Shown one piece after another: positions 1 to 5,740 of a DNA stretch of 52,055 nt (position 1 is its first letter; each line of letters begins with the position of its first letter). Location: the IMG/VR virus record IMGVR_UViG_3300038660_000110, positions 1 to 52,055 of that record. One strand, written 5' to 3'. The DNA is from a virus. A model generated the notes under the pieces. It searched no databases. It was not told the DNA's origin and was given only the letters and a program-made list of their open reading frames with translations. Position numbers and translations under genes: made by a program.

Positions 1-264
1 GCCTACCCTGGCCTCCAGCTGCAGGCGCTTCAGAACCTTGTGCGGATCCATGCCCTCAAAGGCTTCAATGTTGTCGGTACACAGCCTGCCCAGCTGGTGA
101 GCCAGGCGGTGGAACTTGGGATTTCGAGGCCGACGAAACTCCACGAACACCAGATCCCCTGTCCGGAATCCCTTTTCCCGTAGCCGCAGCTGCGTTGATC
201 GATCCGCCGGCACGAACTGCCCTTGCTGAACACGCAGCGCGTATCGGTCCTTAGCCTTCGCCAA
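1..264 (-). CDS. DUF1367-family phage protein, truncated copy at contig edge
   Basis: This is the first 88 codons of the gene that is complete at 51514-51981. It begins at a TTG (262-264) preceded by GGAGG at eight bases and runs off the window edge without a stop. Compared with the complete copy, it carries Ser instead of Ala at codon 23, a silent change at codon 18, and Arg instead of Trp at codon 60. It is not a separate gene but the same locus met again because the contig is circular. Confidence 0.85.
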   Translation of the reverse strand, partial: MAKAKDRYALRVQQGQFVPADRSTQLRLREKGFRTGDLVFVEFRRPRNPKFHRLAHQLGRLCTDNIEAFEGMDPHKVLKRLQLEARVG

Positions 265-338
265 TCGGCTTGTCCTCCACGAAGCATGCCGTCCCGTTCA
301 TAACCGCCACGCACGTCTTAGACGCGATTTTGCCCGCC
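1..338. repeat. Left copy of contig terminal redundancy
   Basis: Bases 1-338 match 51718-52055 end to end with three substitutions (positions 87, 198 and 211 of this copy). The repeat covers most of a DUF1367 gene and the 3' end of the P gene. It indicates a circular map or circularly permuted molecule rather than distinct loci. The mismatches mean the two ends came from slightly different templates. Confidence 0.9.
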
Positions 339-772
339 GCCTGGCGCTGGGATTTTTTCCAGTCCGGCTCCGGCAGTCCCTTGGGAAATACCCGGTGGGA
401 TCTTTGCTTAACGGGGTCGTTGACCAGGCCCAGGATCAGCGCAATGTCTGGAAAGCGATACGCGCCATCCCCCTCCGATAATTTGCCTTTGAGCCTCGTG
501 AAGATGCTTTCCAGCTGATCCAGTGAGAACTGTCCCAGTGACCTGGCCCATTCCCGGCGCATGATCTTTAGCTCCTCCTCGCTTTCCCATAGCGTTCCGC
601 ATCGTCCGGTCCCGTAGATCGTTTGGATCCTGGCGAAGAACAGCGAGGCCTTGGCCTTTTCGTCCTTGCTAAACGCCGCCTCAGAAGTTGTCGACGGCGT
701 ATTGCAGATCTGTTTGCTGCCTGATGAGCTCTGCGCTGCGACCTGATCGAGTATTTTTCCGACGTGTTTCAT
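251..772 (-). CDS. P: Replication protein P-like (helicase loader)
   Basis: The product has about 173 residues and directly follows the O-like gene. It starts MKHVGKILDQVAAQ and has a central segment with FFARIQTIYG and, further on, RREWARSLGQFSLDQL, the pattern seen in lambda P-type proteins (a conserved arginine-tryptophan stretch before a helical region). P proteins bind O at the origin and recruit the host DnaB helicase; that role is inferred from family and position. I chose the ATG at 772 because AAGGTGG lies five bases upstream. An in-frame ATG at 799 has only a weak site. The gene overlaps the 3' end of O by about 90 bases in another frame and overlaps the next gene by 14 bases. Confidence 0.65.
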   Translation of the reverse strand: MKHVGKILDQVAAQSSSGSKQICNTPSTTSEAAFSKDEKAKASLFFARIQTIYGTGRCGTLWESEEELKIMRREWARSLGQFSLDQLESIFTRLKGKLSEGDGAYRFPDIALILGLVNDPVKQRSHRVFPKGLPEPDWKKSQRQAAGKIASKTCVAVMNGTACFVEDKPIGEG

Positions 773-1715
773 TGGGTCCACCTTGCTTGCGTTCGTCATT
801 GCGCTCTATGGCCAGTCGTGTCCACTGCTTTCGCAGCTTCTCGGGGCTCAGGATATTTTTATGCCAGAAGTGATGCTGCTGGGACCAAGCGATCAGCGCT
901 CGGATAGCGCCCTCGGGCCGGTTGTCGCGGTGTCGCAGTAACCGGATCTCGTTAGCCCAGCCGATCATATTCCGGGTAGCCGGTGCGTCCTGGCCGATGT
1001 TGTGGTCGACGGCGCGAGCCATGAGCTCCGCGATATCGAGATCAACCTGCTCGCCCCACTTGCGACCGTTTGGGCTTTGAACGACGGCGCCGGTTTTCAT
1101 AGCGACGGGTGGTTTTGCTTTCGGGGAAGGTTTCGATCGATCGGTTTCATCAGCGCGGTCGGTGCTTTGCACGACCATACTCTGCGAAGCAGAGTTAGTA
1201 GTTTGTCTTTTGTCTATTGTGTGTACCCAATTAGGGTACTGAATTGGTACCCAATTACGGTACTTAGTACCCTTTTTGAAAACCGGGGAAATTGGTGCCG
1301 TTTTACGGTTCAAATTCGGGTTCTCTGGCGGGCGGGTTTTCTTGTCAGGCTTTATCCATTCGTGGGTTTTTGTGTTGATCTTTATCGGACCGTGCGAACT
1401 GCCTTCGCGGATCACCACGTTTTTACGCAGCAGCTGGGCCAGGATCTTCGCCGCTTTTTTCTGATTGATCGCCAGGCCTTCGCCCAGCTGAGAGCCTGAG
1501 ATCTTGTCTTTGCCCTTGTTAAAACCGAACGTCTTGCGACAAATGAAGATGCACATGGCCAGCTCAAGGGCGGACAGGCGCGATTGCGGGAGTGCTTCCA
1601 TCACGGAGTTGACTATCCGCGTGTAGCCGTCTGACAGCTGGGGCTTGGTATCTTGGTCGGGGATCTGGTCAGTCACAGCCCCCCCATAACTCGGCAAATA
1701 GTGAACGGCGCTCAT
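681..1715 (-). CDS. O: Replication protein O-like (origin-binding initiator)
   Basis: The product has 344 residues. Residues about 28-120 form the winged-helix domain typical of phage replication protein O (DGYTRIVNSVMEALPQSRLS, then CRKTFGFNKGKDKISGSQL). A low-complexity linker (about 125-215) follows, then a C-terminal part (about 225-340) that probably binds P. O proteins bind iterons and open the origin. In lambda these iterons lie inside the O gene, and here repeated palindromes lie in the linker-coding part (1223-1308). The start ATG overlaps the preceding stop as ATGA, showing translational coupling. The 3' end overlaps the P gene. Confidence 0.85.
   Translation of the reverse strand: MSAVHYLPSYGGAVTDQIPDQDTKPQLSDGYTRIVNSVMEALPQSRLSALELAMCIFICRKTFGFNKGKDKISGSQLGEGLAINQKKAAKILAQLLRKNVVIREGSSHGPIKINTKTHEWIKPDKKTRPPENPNLNRKTAPISPVFKKGTKYRNWVPIQYPNWVHTIDKRQTTNSASQSMVVQSTDRADETDRSKPSPKAKPPVAMKTGAVVQSPNGRKWGEQVDLDIAELMARAVDHNIGQDAPATRNMIGWANEIRLLRHRDNRPEGAIRALIAWSQQHHFWHKNILSPEKLRKQWTRLAIERNDERKQGGPNETRRKNTRSGRSAELIRQQTDLQYAVDNF
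1223..1311. other. Candidate replication origin iterons inside O
   Basis: Two 17-base near-palindromes, GTACCCAATTAGGGTAC (1223-1239) and GTACCCAATTACGGTAC (1247-1263), differ at one base and start 24 bases apart. A half copy GTACCC follows at 1267, and a degenerate copy matching 12 of 17 bases starts at 1295, which is 48 bases after the second. An AT-rich tract (about 1190-1222) lies beside them. The position in the middle of the O gene matches the lambda origin. The repeats also impose a repeated NWV peptide on the protein. Confidence 0.65.
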
Positions 1716-1915
1716 GGGGTGGACTCCCAGCGCTTATCGAGCCTGCTTGTGCCAAGGTCCAGTCGATACAGAGCCAGCTGCTTTTTGAGCGCCTGGTAGT
1801 TCTCATAAGCTGAACTCCCGCCTGCTACGGCATACCGCAAGGCAAAGGCCAGCATCCGCAATCGGATCCGGAATATTGCTTGCTGGCGTTTGCACAAATA
1901 GAGGATTTTTTGCAT
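1712..1915 (-). CDS. Small basic protein upstream of O, unknown function
   Basis: The product has 67 residues, starting MQKILYLCKRQQAIFRIRLR and ending LGTSRLDKRWESTP. It is rich in Arg and Lys at the N-terminus, and I recognise no family. The stop overlaps the O start (ATGA), so it is probably translated with O. The open frame continues upstream to 2122, but that part overlaps a region full of hairpins, so I start at the ATG at 1915. The start codon lies within the -10 box of an antisense promoter candidate on the plus strand. Confidence 0.5.
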   Translation of the reverse strand: MQKILYLCKRQQAIFRIRLRMLAFALRYAVAGGSSAYENYQALKKQLALYRLDLGTSRLDKRWESTP

Positions 1916-1918
1916 AAT
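1890..1918 (+). promoter_or_regulatory. Antisense promoter candidate (P-OOP-like)
   Basis: TTGCAC (1890-1895), a 17-base spacer and CATAAT (1913-1918) lie on the plus strand, opposite the PR operon. Transcription would start near 1925. The -35 box matches consensus weakly; the -10 box matches five of six bases. Confidence 0.45.
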
Positions 1919-1924
1919 TAGATT

Positions 1925-1984
1925 TCTCGCTTCTAGTGAGTAAGCCTCGGTGATCCCTCCAGATCGTTTAGCCGGGGCTTTTTT
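1925..1984 (+). ncRNA. OOP-like short antisense RNA candidate
   Basis: This is an RNA of about 60 bases predicted from the promoter at 1890-1918 to the intrinsic terminator at 1943-1984. It runs opposite the PR operon, in the same direction as the repressor, just upstream of the gene pair that leads into O. This is the location and orientation of lambda OOP RNA, which lies between cII and O. It would pair with the leader of the 67-residue gene. This is an inference from promoter, terminator and position only. Confidence 0.4.
1943..1984 (+). terminator. Intrinsic terminator, antisense to PR operon
   Basis: AGCCTCGG (1943-1950) pairs with CCGGGGCT (1972-1979) over eight base pairs, one of them G-T. 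A run of six T (1979-1984) follows. On the minus strand no T-run follows, so it acts on plus-strand RNA. Confidence 0.6.
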
Positions 1985-1986
1985 AT

Positions 1987-2063
1987 GCCTGAAATTCAGG
2001 CGTGTGTGTCGCACAGTTTCCGCAGGGTGGCCGGAATATGGCGCAAAACTTCTGCGCTTTTTT
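1987..2063 (+). terminator. Second hairpin and backup terminator
   Basis: GCCTGAAATTCAGGC (1987-2001) is a perfect inverted repeat. Downstream, GCGCA (2041-2045) pairs with TGCGC (2053-2057) and is followed by TTTTTTA (2058-2064), a second plus-strand terminator. The stretch 1916-2196 holds no convincing gene; these structures are what I see in it. Confidence 0.45.
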
Positions 2064-2196
2064 AGCCTTCGCGTTGCGCGCACTGCTGATATCTTTGGGC
2101 CGATCCCCACCTCGGCTTGCATAATGGCCAGCTCAGTCAGCTCACCGGCACCAGGTACTCGCCCCTGGCAGGGCGTTGCTCATAGTTGTATGAATT

Positions 2197-2469
2197 TCAC
2201 CCATTACAGGTAATGCTTTTGTGGCTTGGTCGGTCACTATGATCGACAGATTCATACACAAAAGTGCTTTGAACATGCCCGCGTCGAACCAACTCGTTAT
2301 AGACATTTTCAAACGTCGAAACGGTAATGTTGGGCCGTTGCCCGGCTGCAATTTTGACGACAGTGGATCGTGAGATTCCCGCGTTATTTGCGATATCGGT
2401 CCATTCGCCCTCGTTCTTCTGGACTTGCTTGAGTCCCAAGGCCAGGGCTTCAATTAACTTGCTTTTCAC
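2197..2469 (-). CDS. Cro/CII-like HTH regulator
   Basis: The product has 90 residues and is the first gene leftward from PR, in the place of cro or cII. A helix-turn-helix is visible at about residues 25-48 (EWTDIANNAGISRSTVVKIA). The C-terminus is hydrophilic. I start it at GTG 2469, which has GAGG six bases upstream; a further GTG at 2481 is possible but poorly spaced. It would bind operators around PR and PL to direct the lytic or lysogenic choice. I cannot separate Cro from CII by sequence. Confidence 0.65.
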   Translation of the reverse strand: MKSKLIEALALGLKQVQKNEGEWTDIANNAGISRSTVVKIAAGQRPNITVSTFENVYNELVRRGHVQSTFVYESVDHSDRPSHKSITCNG

Positions 2470-2490
2470 GGTAAGCCTCACCTTTTAAGG

Positions 2491-2532
2491 AATGTATTAC
2501 TCACTATACCGCTAATACTTTTCTCGCTGCAA
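2491..2532 (-). promoter_or_regulatory. PR promoter and operator
   Basis: On the minus strand TTGCAG (2527-2532), an 18-base spacer and TATAGT (2503-2508) form a promoter reading into the Cro/CII-like gene. GTATTA (minus 2514-2519) and TAATAC (minus 2494-2499) form an inverted repeat around the -10 box. GTGAGTAATACATT (minus 2491-2504) recurs at PL and near 47.42 kb, the mark of a shared operator. Confidence 0.65.
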
Positions 2533-2536
2533 CTAG

Positions 2537-2542
2537 TAAAAT
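2537..2542 (+). promoter_or_regulatory. PRM -10 candidate for repressor
   Basis: TAAAAT precedes the repressor ATG by about 40 bases, with no good -35 box. This fits a maintenance promoter that needs activation. An A8 run and GGGA precede the ATG at 2581. Confidence 0.35.
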
Positions 2543-2580
2543 TCTGCCAGACGCTGAGTTACAAAAAAAAGGGACGTTAA

Positions 2581-2922
2581 ATGGGAATCCAATCAGTCTT
2601 GGCTCGAAACGCTAAACGTCTGCGCACACTGCAAGGGCGTAGCCAGCGCGATATGGCCATGATTGCCGCCGTGTCGCAAAAAACTATCTCAAACCTGGAA
2701 ACACCGGATTCGCAGATCTCACCAAAACTGTCCACCGTGGCTGCGATCGCTCGCTATTTCCGGATTCACCCGGCGATTATGCTGATGGACGGGATCACAG
2801 ACGATGCTCTGACAGACGCTGAGCTGGGCTCGATGATCGAGCAATTCGCGGGACTACCGCAGCGCCGTAAGCGCCAGATCATGGACCTCATAAGCGATCT
2901 GAGCAGCCTCGGAAGCGACTAA
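2581..2922 (+). CDS. cI: CI-like XRE-family repressor
   Basis: The product has 113 residues. Residues about 6-65 are a classic XRE helix-turn-helix (LARNAKRLRTLQGRSQRDMA, then VSQKTISNLE). The rest (about 66-113) is helical and could dimerise. There is no LexA/CI-type autoprotease domain: no Ala-Gly cleavage site or Ser/Lys dyad is visible and the protein is short. Induction therefore cannot follow the usual RecA-stimulated self-cleavage and may need an antirepressor or another signal. Divergence from the Cro/CII-like gene across PR identifies it as the likely lysogeny repressor. Confidence 0.75.
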   Translation: MGIQSVLARNAKRLRTLQGRSQRDMAMIAAVSQKTISNLETPDSQISPKLSTVAAIARYFRIHPAIMLMDGITDDALTDAELGSMIEQFAGLPQRRKRQIMDLISDLSSLGSD

Positions 2923-3032
2923 AATATAATTGTCTTTTCAACATTGTACAGTCCAGCCTCACGACGATAAGGCGAGGCATGGTATGGTCCTGCATCGAAA
3001 TTCTACACACATTCATCGCAGGAGCTCTTTGA

Positions 3033-3224
3033 ATGGACACTGAACAATACGAAAGCATTGCCCATCACATTGAAAAACTGGATACCGTTCTGACGTTCCT
3101 TTCCGATCCCGAGAAAGTTGGCGCGCCTGACGGCGAGCACGTTGCCGCGATCCTGGCCGAATCCGCTTTACTGAGTCTGCACCAGCTGCAAGATACCCTC
3201 ACCGAACAAAACGACAAAACGTAA
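3033..3224 (+). CDS. Small acidic protein in rex position
   Basis: The product has 63 residues, starting MDTEQYESIAHHIEKLDTVL, acidic and helical, with no recognised family. GGAGCTCTTTGA precedes the ATG. It lies downstream of the repressor, in the same direction, and before PL, as rexA and rexB do in lambda. It may therefore be made in lysogens. Position is the only basis for that; function is unknown. Confidence 0.6.
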   Translation: MDTEQYESIAHHIEKLDTVLTFLSDPEKVGAPDGEHVAAILAESALLSLHQLQDTLTEQNDKT

Positions 3225-3276
3225 CTCAAAAGAAACCTTGACGACCAACATTGTCCACATTTGAGTAAACTAACAC

Positions 3277-3305
3277 TTGAAATAAACCGCAGTGAGTTAT
3301 ACATT
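3277..3305 (+). promoter_or_regulatory. PL promoter and operator
   Basis: TTGAAA (3277-3282), a 17-base spacer and TACATT (3300-3305) read into the recombination operon. GTGAGTTATACATT (3292-3305) covers the -10 box and matches the PR operator at 13 of 14 bases. A GAGTAAAC half-site lies upstream (3263-3270). Confidence 0.6.
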
Positions 3306-3333
3306 ACCCATGAACCTTTGGAGGGATCATGGA

Positions 3334-3684
3334 ATGACTACTGTACAACTTCACAAGAAACACTACTTGCTAGACAGCGACGGCTTTTTCTCCCCCGCTG
3401 AAATGCGCGAGCTTGTCACCTGGGTCCAGGGCCTGACAGTCGACGAATCCGCGTTCATCAACCACGTCTCTACTGAAACCGTGAAAGCACACCGCCGTTC
3501 GTTGCGCGAGAAGACCGAGCAGCATTGTGGCATCGGTGTTCTGACGTTTTGCCTGGTTCACGGCTATATCCGCCCGGTTGAGCTAACCACTACCCGCTTT
3601 TCATTACGCCCGCGATCGACGTTTATCGTCGAATCCGCTGTGTCTGATCAAAAATTAGGAGGATCCATATATGGGCGCCGTTGA
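3334..3684 (+). CDS. LuxR-type HTH protein, first gene of PL operon
   Basis: The product has about 116 residues. Residues 32-85 resemble a LuxR-type helix-turn-helix: GLTVDESAFINHVSTETVKA, then HRRSLREKTEQH. There is no sensor domain. I start at ATG 3334, which has GGAGG upstream; an ATG at 3292 lies inside the PL operator. Lambda's first PL gene is N, but this is not a basic N-like peptide. It is more likely a transcription regulator of early genes or of the host. It overlaps the next gene by 14 bases. Confidence 0.65.
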   Translation: MTTVQLHKKHYLLDSDGFFSPAEMRELVTWVQGLTVDESAFINHVSTETVKAHRRSLREKTEQHCGIGVLTFCLVHGYIRPVELTTTRFSLRPRSTFIVESAVSDQKLGGSIYGRR

Positions 3685-4027
3685 ACAAGACATTGACCGA
3701 CACGCAGACGAGACAAGCGAGGCGAATCTGCCGAGAGAGCGGGCTGAAAAATTCTTCAAACAGGAGCGCGAGAATCTGGCGAGCGAGCTGGCGAGCGGCC
3801 AAGCACTGTACGCAAACAATGCACGGATCCTGGACTTTGATTGTGTGATCGATCGCTTATGCGACGAACTGAGACGTGAGCACCGTGCTGCCTTGCTGCT
3901 GTGTTGTGGCAAGCCAAACCTGGCCGCAGCGCAACTTGACGCGATCATCGATCGCGCAGCGCAGAGCCTGGTTGACGATTTCGAGCAAACCTTTATTGAA
4001 AGCATGGAGAACGCCAATGACTACTAA
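3671..4027 (+). CDS. Hypothetical helical protein before ERF
   Basis: The product has 118 residues, strongly helical and charged, with no recognised domain (MGAVEQDIDRHADETSEANL). AGGAGG sits six bases before the ATG. It overlaps both neighbours (14 and 11 bases), so it belongs to the recombination operon. It may assist recombination or inhibit host nucleases, but that is a guess from position. Confidence 0.65.
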   Translation: MGAVEQDIDRHADETSEANLPRERAEKFFKQERENLASELASGQALYANNARILDFDCVIDRLCDELRREHRAALLLCCGKPNLAAAQLDAIIDRAAQSLVDDFEQTFIESMENANDY

Positions 4028-4868
4028 CGCCGTTGCGGAGCACCGACCGCAAGAGATAACCCAGTCGCGCAATGACAGCGCGGCACCGGAAACGATGAAC
4101 CCCGCACGGATGATTGCGCTGGCCATCGAGAAAGGCGCGGGCCTGGATCAGCTAGAAAAGCTGATGGATCTGCACGAGCGCTGGGAGGCGAACGAAGCGC
4201 GCAAGGCCTTTGTTCGTTCAATGGCGTCGTTCAAATCAGCGCGCCCGACCATCTACAAAAACAAGGACGTGGGGTACAACTCAAAAAAAGCCGAGGGCGG
4301 ATCGGTCAGTTACAGCCACGCCACGCTGGATAACATTGATGAAATCCTGGGCGAGCACTTAAGCCGAGTTGGTATCTCATACACCTGGCGCACCAAGAAC
4401 CTGGAACAGAACTGGGTAGCAGTCACCTGCATCCTGACTCACGAGCTGGGACACAGCCAGGAGACGACTTTGAGGGGCCCGGCTGACGTGAGCGGCAACA
4501 AGAACCCCATACAGATGATCGCCTCAACCATCACCTATTTGGAGCGCTACACATTGCTTGCAGCCACTGGCACATCAGTGCGCGGAATGGACGACGACGG
4601 CCAGGCCAGCGCGCCAAACCCCCGCGTCCAGGCCGCTGCACAGCAGCGAAAAGAGTCGGCGCCAGGCAACCAGTCTCAGGAATCCGGATTCGTTAATGAG
4701 GGCCAGCGCAAATCGCTGCAGAGCGCGATCGAAAAGGCCGGAACCACGACCGAGCAATTTTGCAGGGCCGCCGGGATCGACAGCCTCGCCGGTCTGAAAT
4801 CCGAGCGCTTCAAGGGCGCAATGATGAACCTGGGCGCCAAAGCCAAGAAGCAGGAGCAGCAGCAATGA
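4017..4868 (+). CDS. erf: ERF-family single-strand annealing protein
   Basis: The product has 283 residues. The ERF core spans about residues 40-180: it includes ASFKSARPTIYKNKDVG, YSHATLDNIDEIL and, near the end, ITYLERYTLLAATGTS, then MDDDGQA, as in P22 Erf-type annealases. A variable linker and a helical C-terminal domain (about 215-283) follow. These proteins anneal complementary single strands after exonuclease resection, for genome circularisation and concatemer formation. The stop overlaps the YqaJ start as ATGA, giving the usual exonuclease-annealase pair. ATG 4017 was chosen by the start of homology and the overlap with the previous gene. Confidence 0.88.
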   Translation: MTTNAVAEHRPQEITQSRNDSAAPETMNPARMIALAIEKGAGLDQLEKLMDLHERWEANEARKAFVRSMASFKSARPTIYKNKDVGYNSKKAEGGSVSYSHATLDNIDEILGEHLSRVGISYTWRTKNLEQNWVAVTCILTHELGHSQETTLRGPADVSGNKNPIQMIASTITYLERYTLLAATGTSVRGMDDDGQASAPNPRVQAAAQQRKESAPGNQSQESGFVNEGQRKSLQSAIEKAGTTTEQFCRAAGIDSLAGLKSERFKGAMMNLGAKAKKQEQQQ

Positions 4869-5740
4869 GCGATTTTGAGATTGTCGAATGCGATCAAGGT
4901 GACAACGATTGGCACCAGGCGCGATCCGGAGCAACAACCGCAAGCATGTTTTCCGAGGTCCGCAAGGTCACGGACGGGCTCAACGAGCAGATGCAGAAGT
5001 ATGTGAACGCCATCCGGATCGATGGCCTGGACAAAAAGGACGCCATGGAAAAAGCAGGATACAAAGCGGCTCCGAAATCCAAGCGGATCGAGAGGGCCCT
5101 GGACGGCGAGCGCGTCGGTGACTACACCAGCGCAGCCAAAGACTACGCTTTTCGCCTGGCGGTTGAGCGCATCACCGGCAAGCCGCTGGACGGAGGCTTT
5201 ACTACCTGGGCTATGCAGCGCGGCAACGATCTGGAACCCGAAGCGCGGGATCTGCACGAACGGCGGATCGGCATGATGATCGAACACGCCGGTTTTGTCC
5301 GCACCACCGATGGCAAGTTCGGCGCCAGCGCAGACGGGCTGATCGAGCCCGACGGCGGGGCCGAGTACAAGTGCTTGGTAGATCCGGCCCGTATGCGCCA
5401 GGTCATTGTTGAGCAGGATCTGAGCGAGTTCATGGATCAGATGCAGGGCGGCATGTGGATCACTGGGCGCAAATGGTGGCACTACGGCCTGTACTGCCCG
5501 GATCTGAAAGCCGCAGGCAAAGAGCTGATCCTACACCGCGTTCAGCGCGACGACGACTACATCGAAGCCCTGGAATCGGATCTGGTCGCGTTTGATCGGT
5601 ACGTTGAGCACTGCAAGCAAAAGATCTTATCCGCCGATCTCTATTGCGGCATGGGCGATCACGTCGAAGCGCCGGAGCCCGTCGCCACTAAGCCCGCCAC
5701 CAAACGTCCAAACGTTTTTGCAACAGGAGCCACCGCATGA
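4865..5740 (+). CDS. YqaJ-like (lambda Exo fold) exonuclease
   Basis: The product has 291 residues. The PD-(D/E)XK nuclease signature is visible: an early NDWHQARSGATTASM, then GASADGLIEP supplying the Asp and EYKCLV supplying the E-x-K, followed by DQMQGGMWITG. It should degrade one strand of double-stranded ends and load the ERF protein encoded immediately upstream. Residues about 38-85 hold an insert, with KKDAMEKAGYKAAPKSKRIE, that separates the N-terminal motif from the core and looks like a small helical DNA-binding unit; many YqaJ proteins lack it. Confidence 0.88.
   Translation: MSDFEIVECDQGDNDWHQARSGATTASMFSEVRKVTDGLNEQMQKYVNAIRIDGLDKKDAMEKAGYKAAPKSKRIERALDGERVGDYTSAAKDYAFRLAVERITGKPLDGGFTTWAMQRGNDLEPEARDLHERRIGMMIEHAGFVRTTDGKFGASADGLIEPDGGAEYKCLVDPARMRQVIVEQDLSEFMDQMQGGMWITGRKWWHYGLYCPDLKAAGKELILHRVQRDDDYIEALESDLVAFDRYVEHCKQKILSADLYCGMGDHVEAPEPVATKPATKRPNVFATGATA

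Noticed and set aside
1-338. True direct terminal repeats of a linear virion genome
   Set aside because: The two copies differ at three bases, and the coding region is continuous across the join. Overlapping ends of a circular or permuted genome explain this more simply.
1712-2122. A 136-codon version of the small gene upstream of O
   Set aside because: The extra 69 codons read through several strong hairpins and have unusual composition. ATG 1915 fits better. The longer form cannot be fully excluded.
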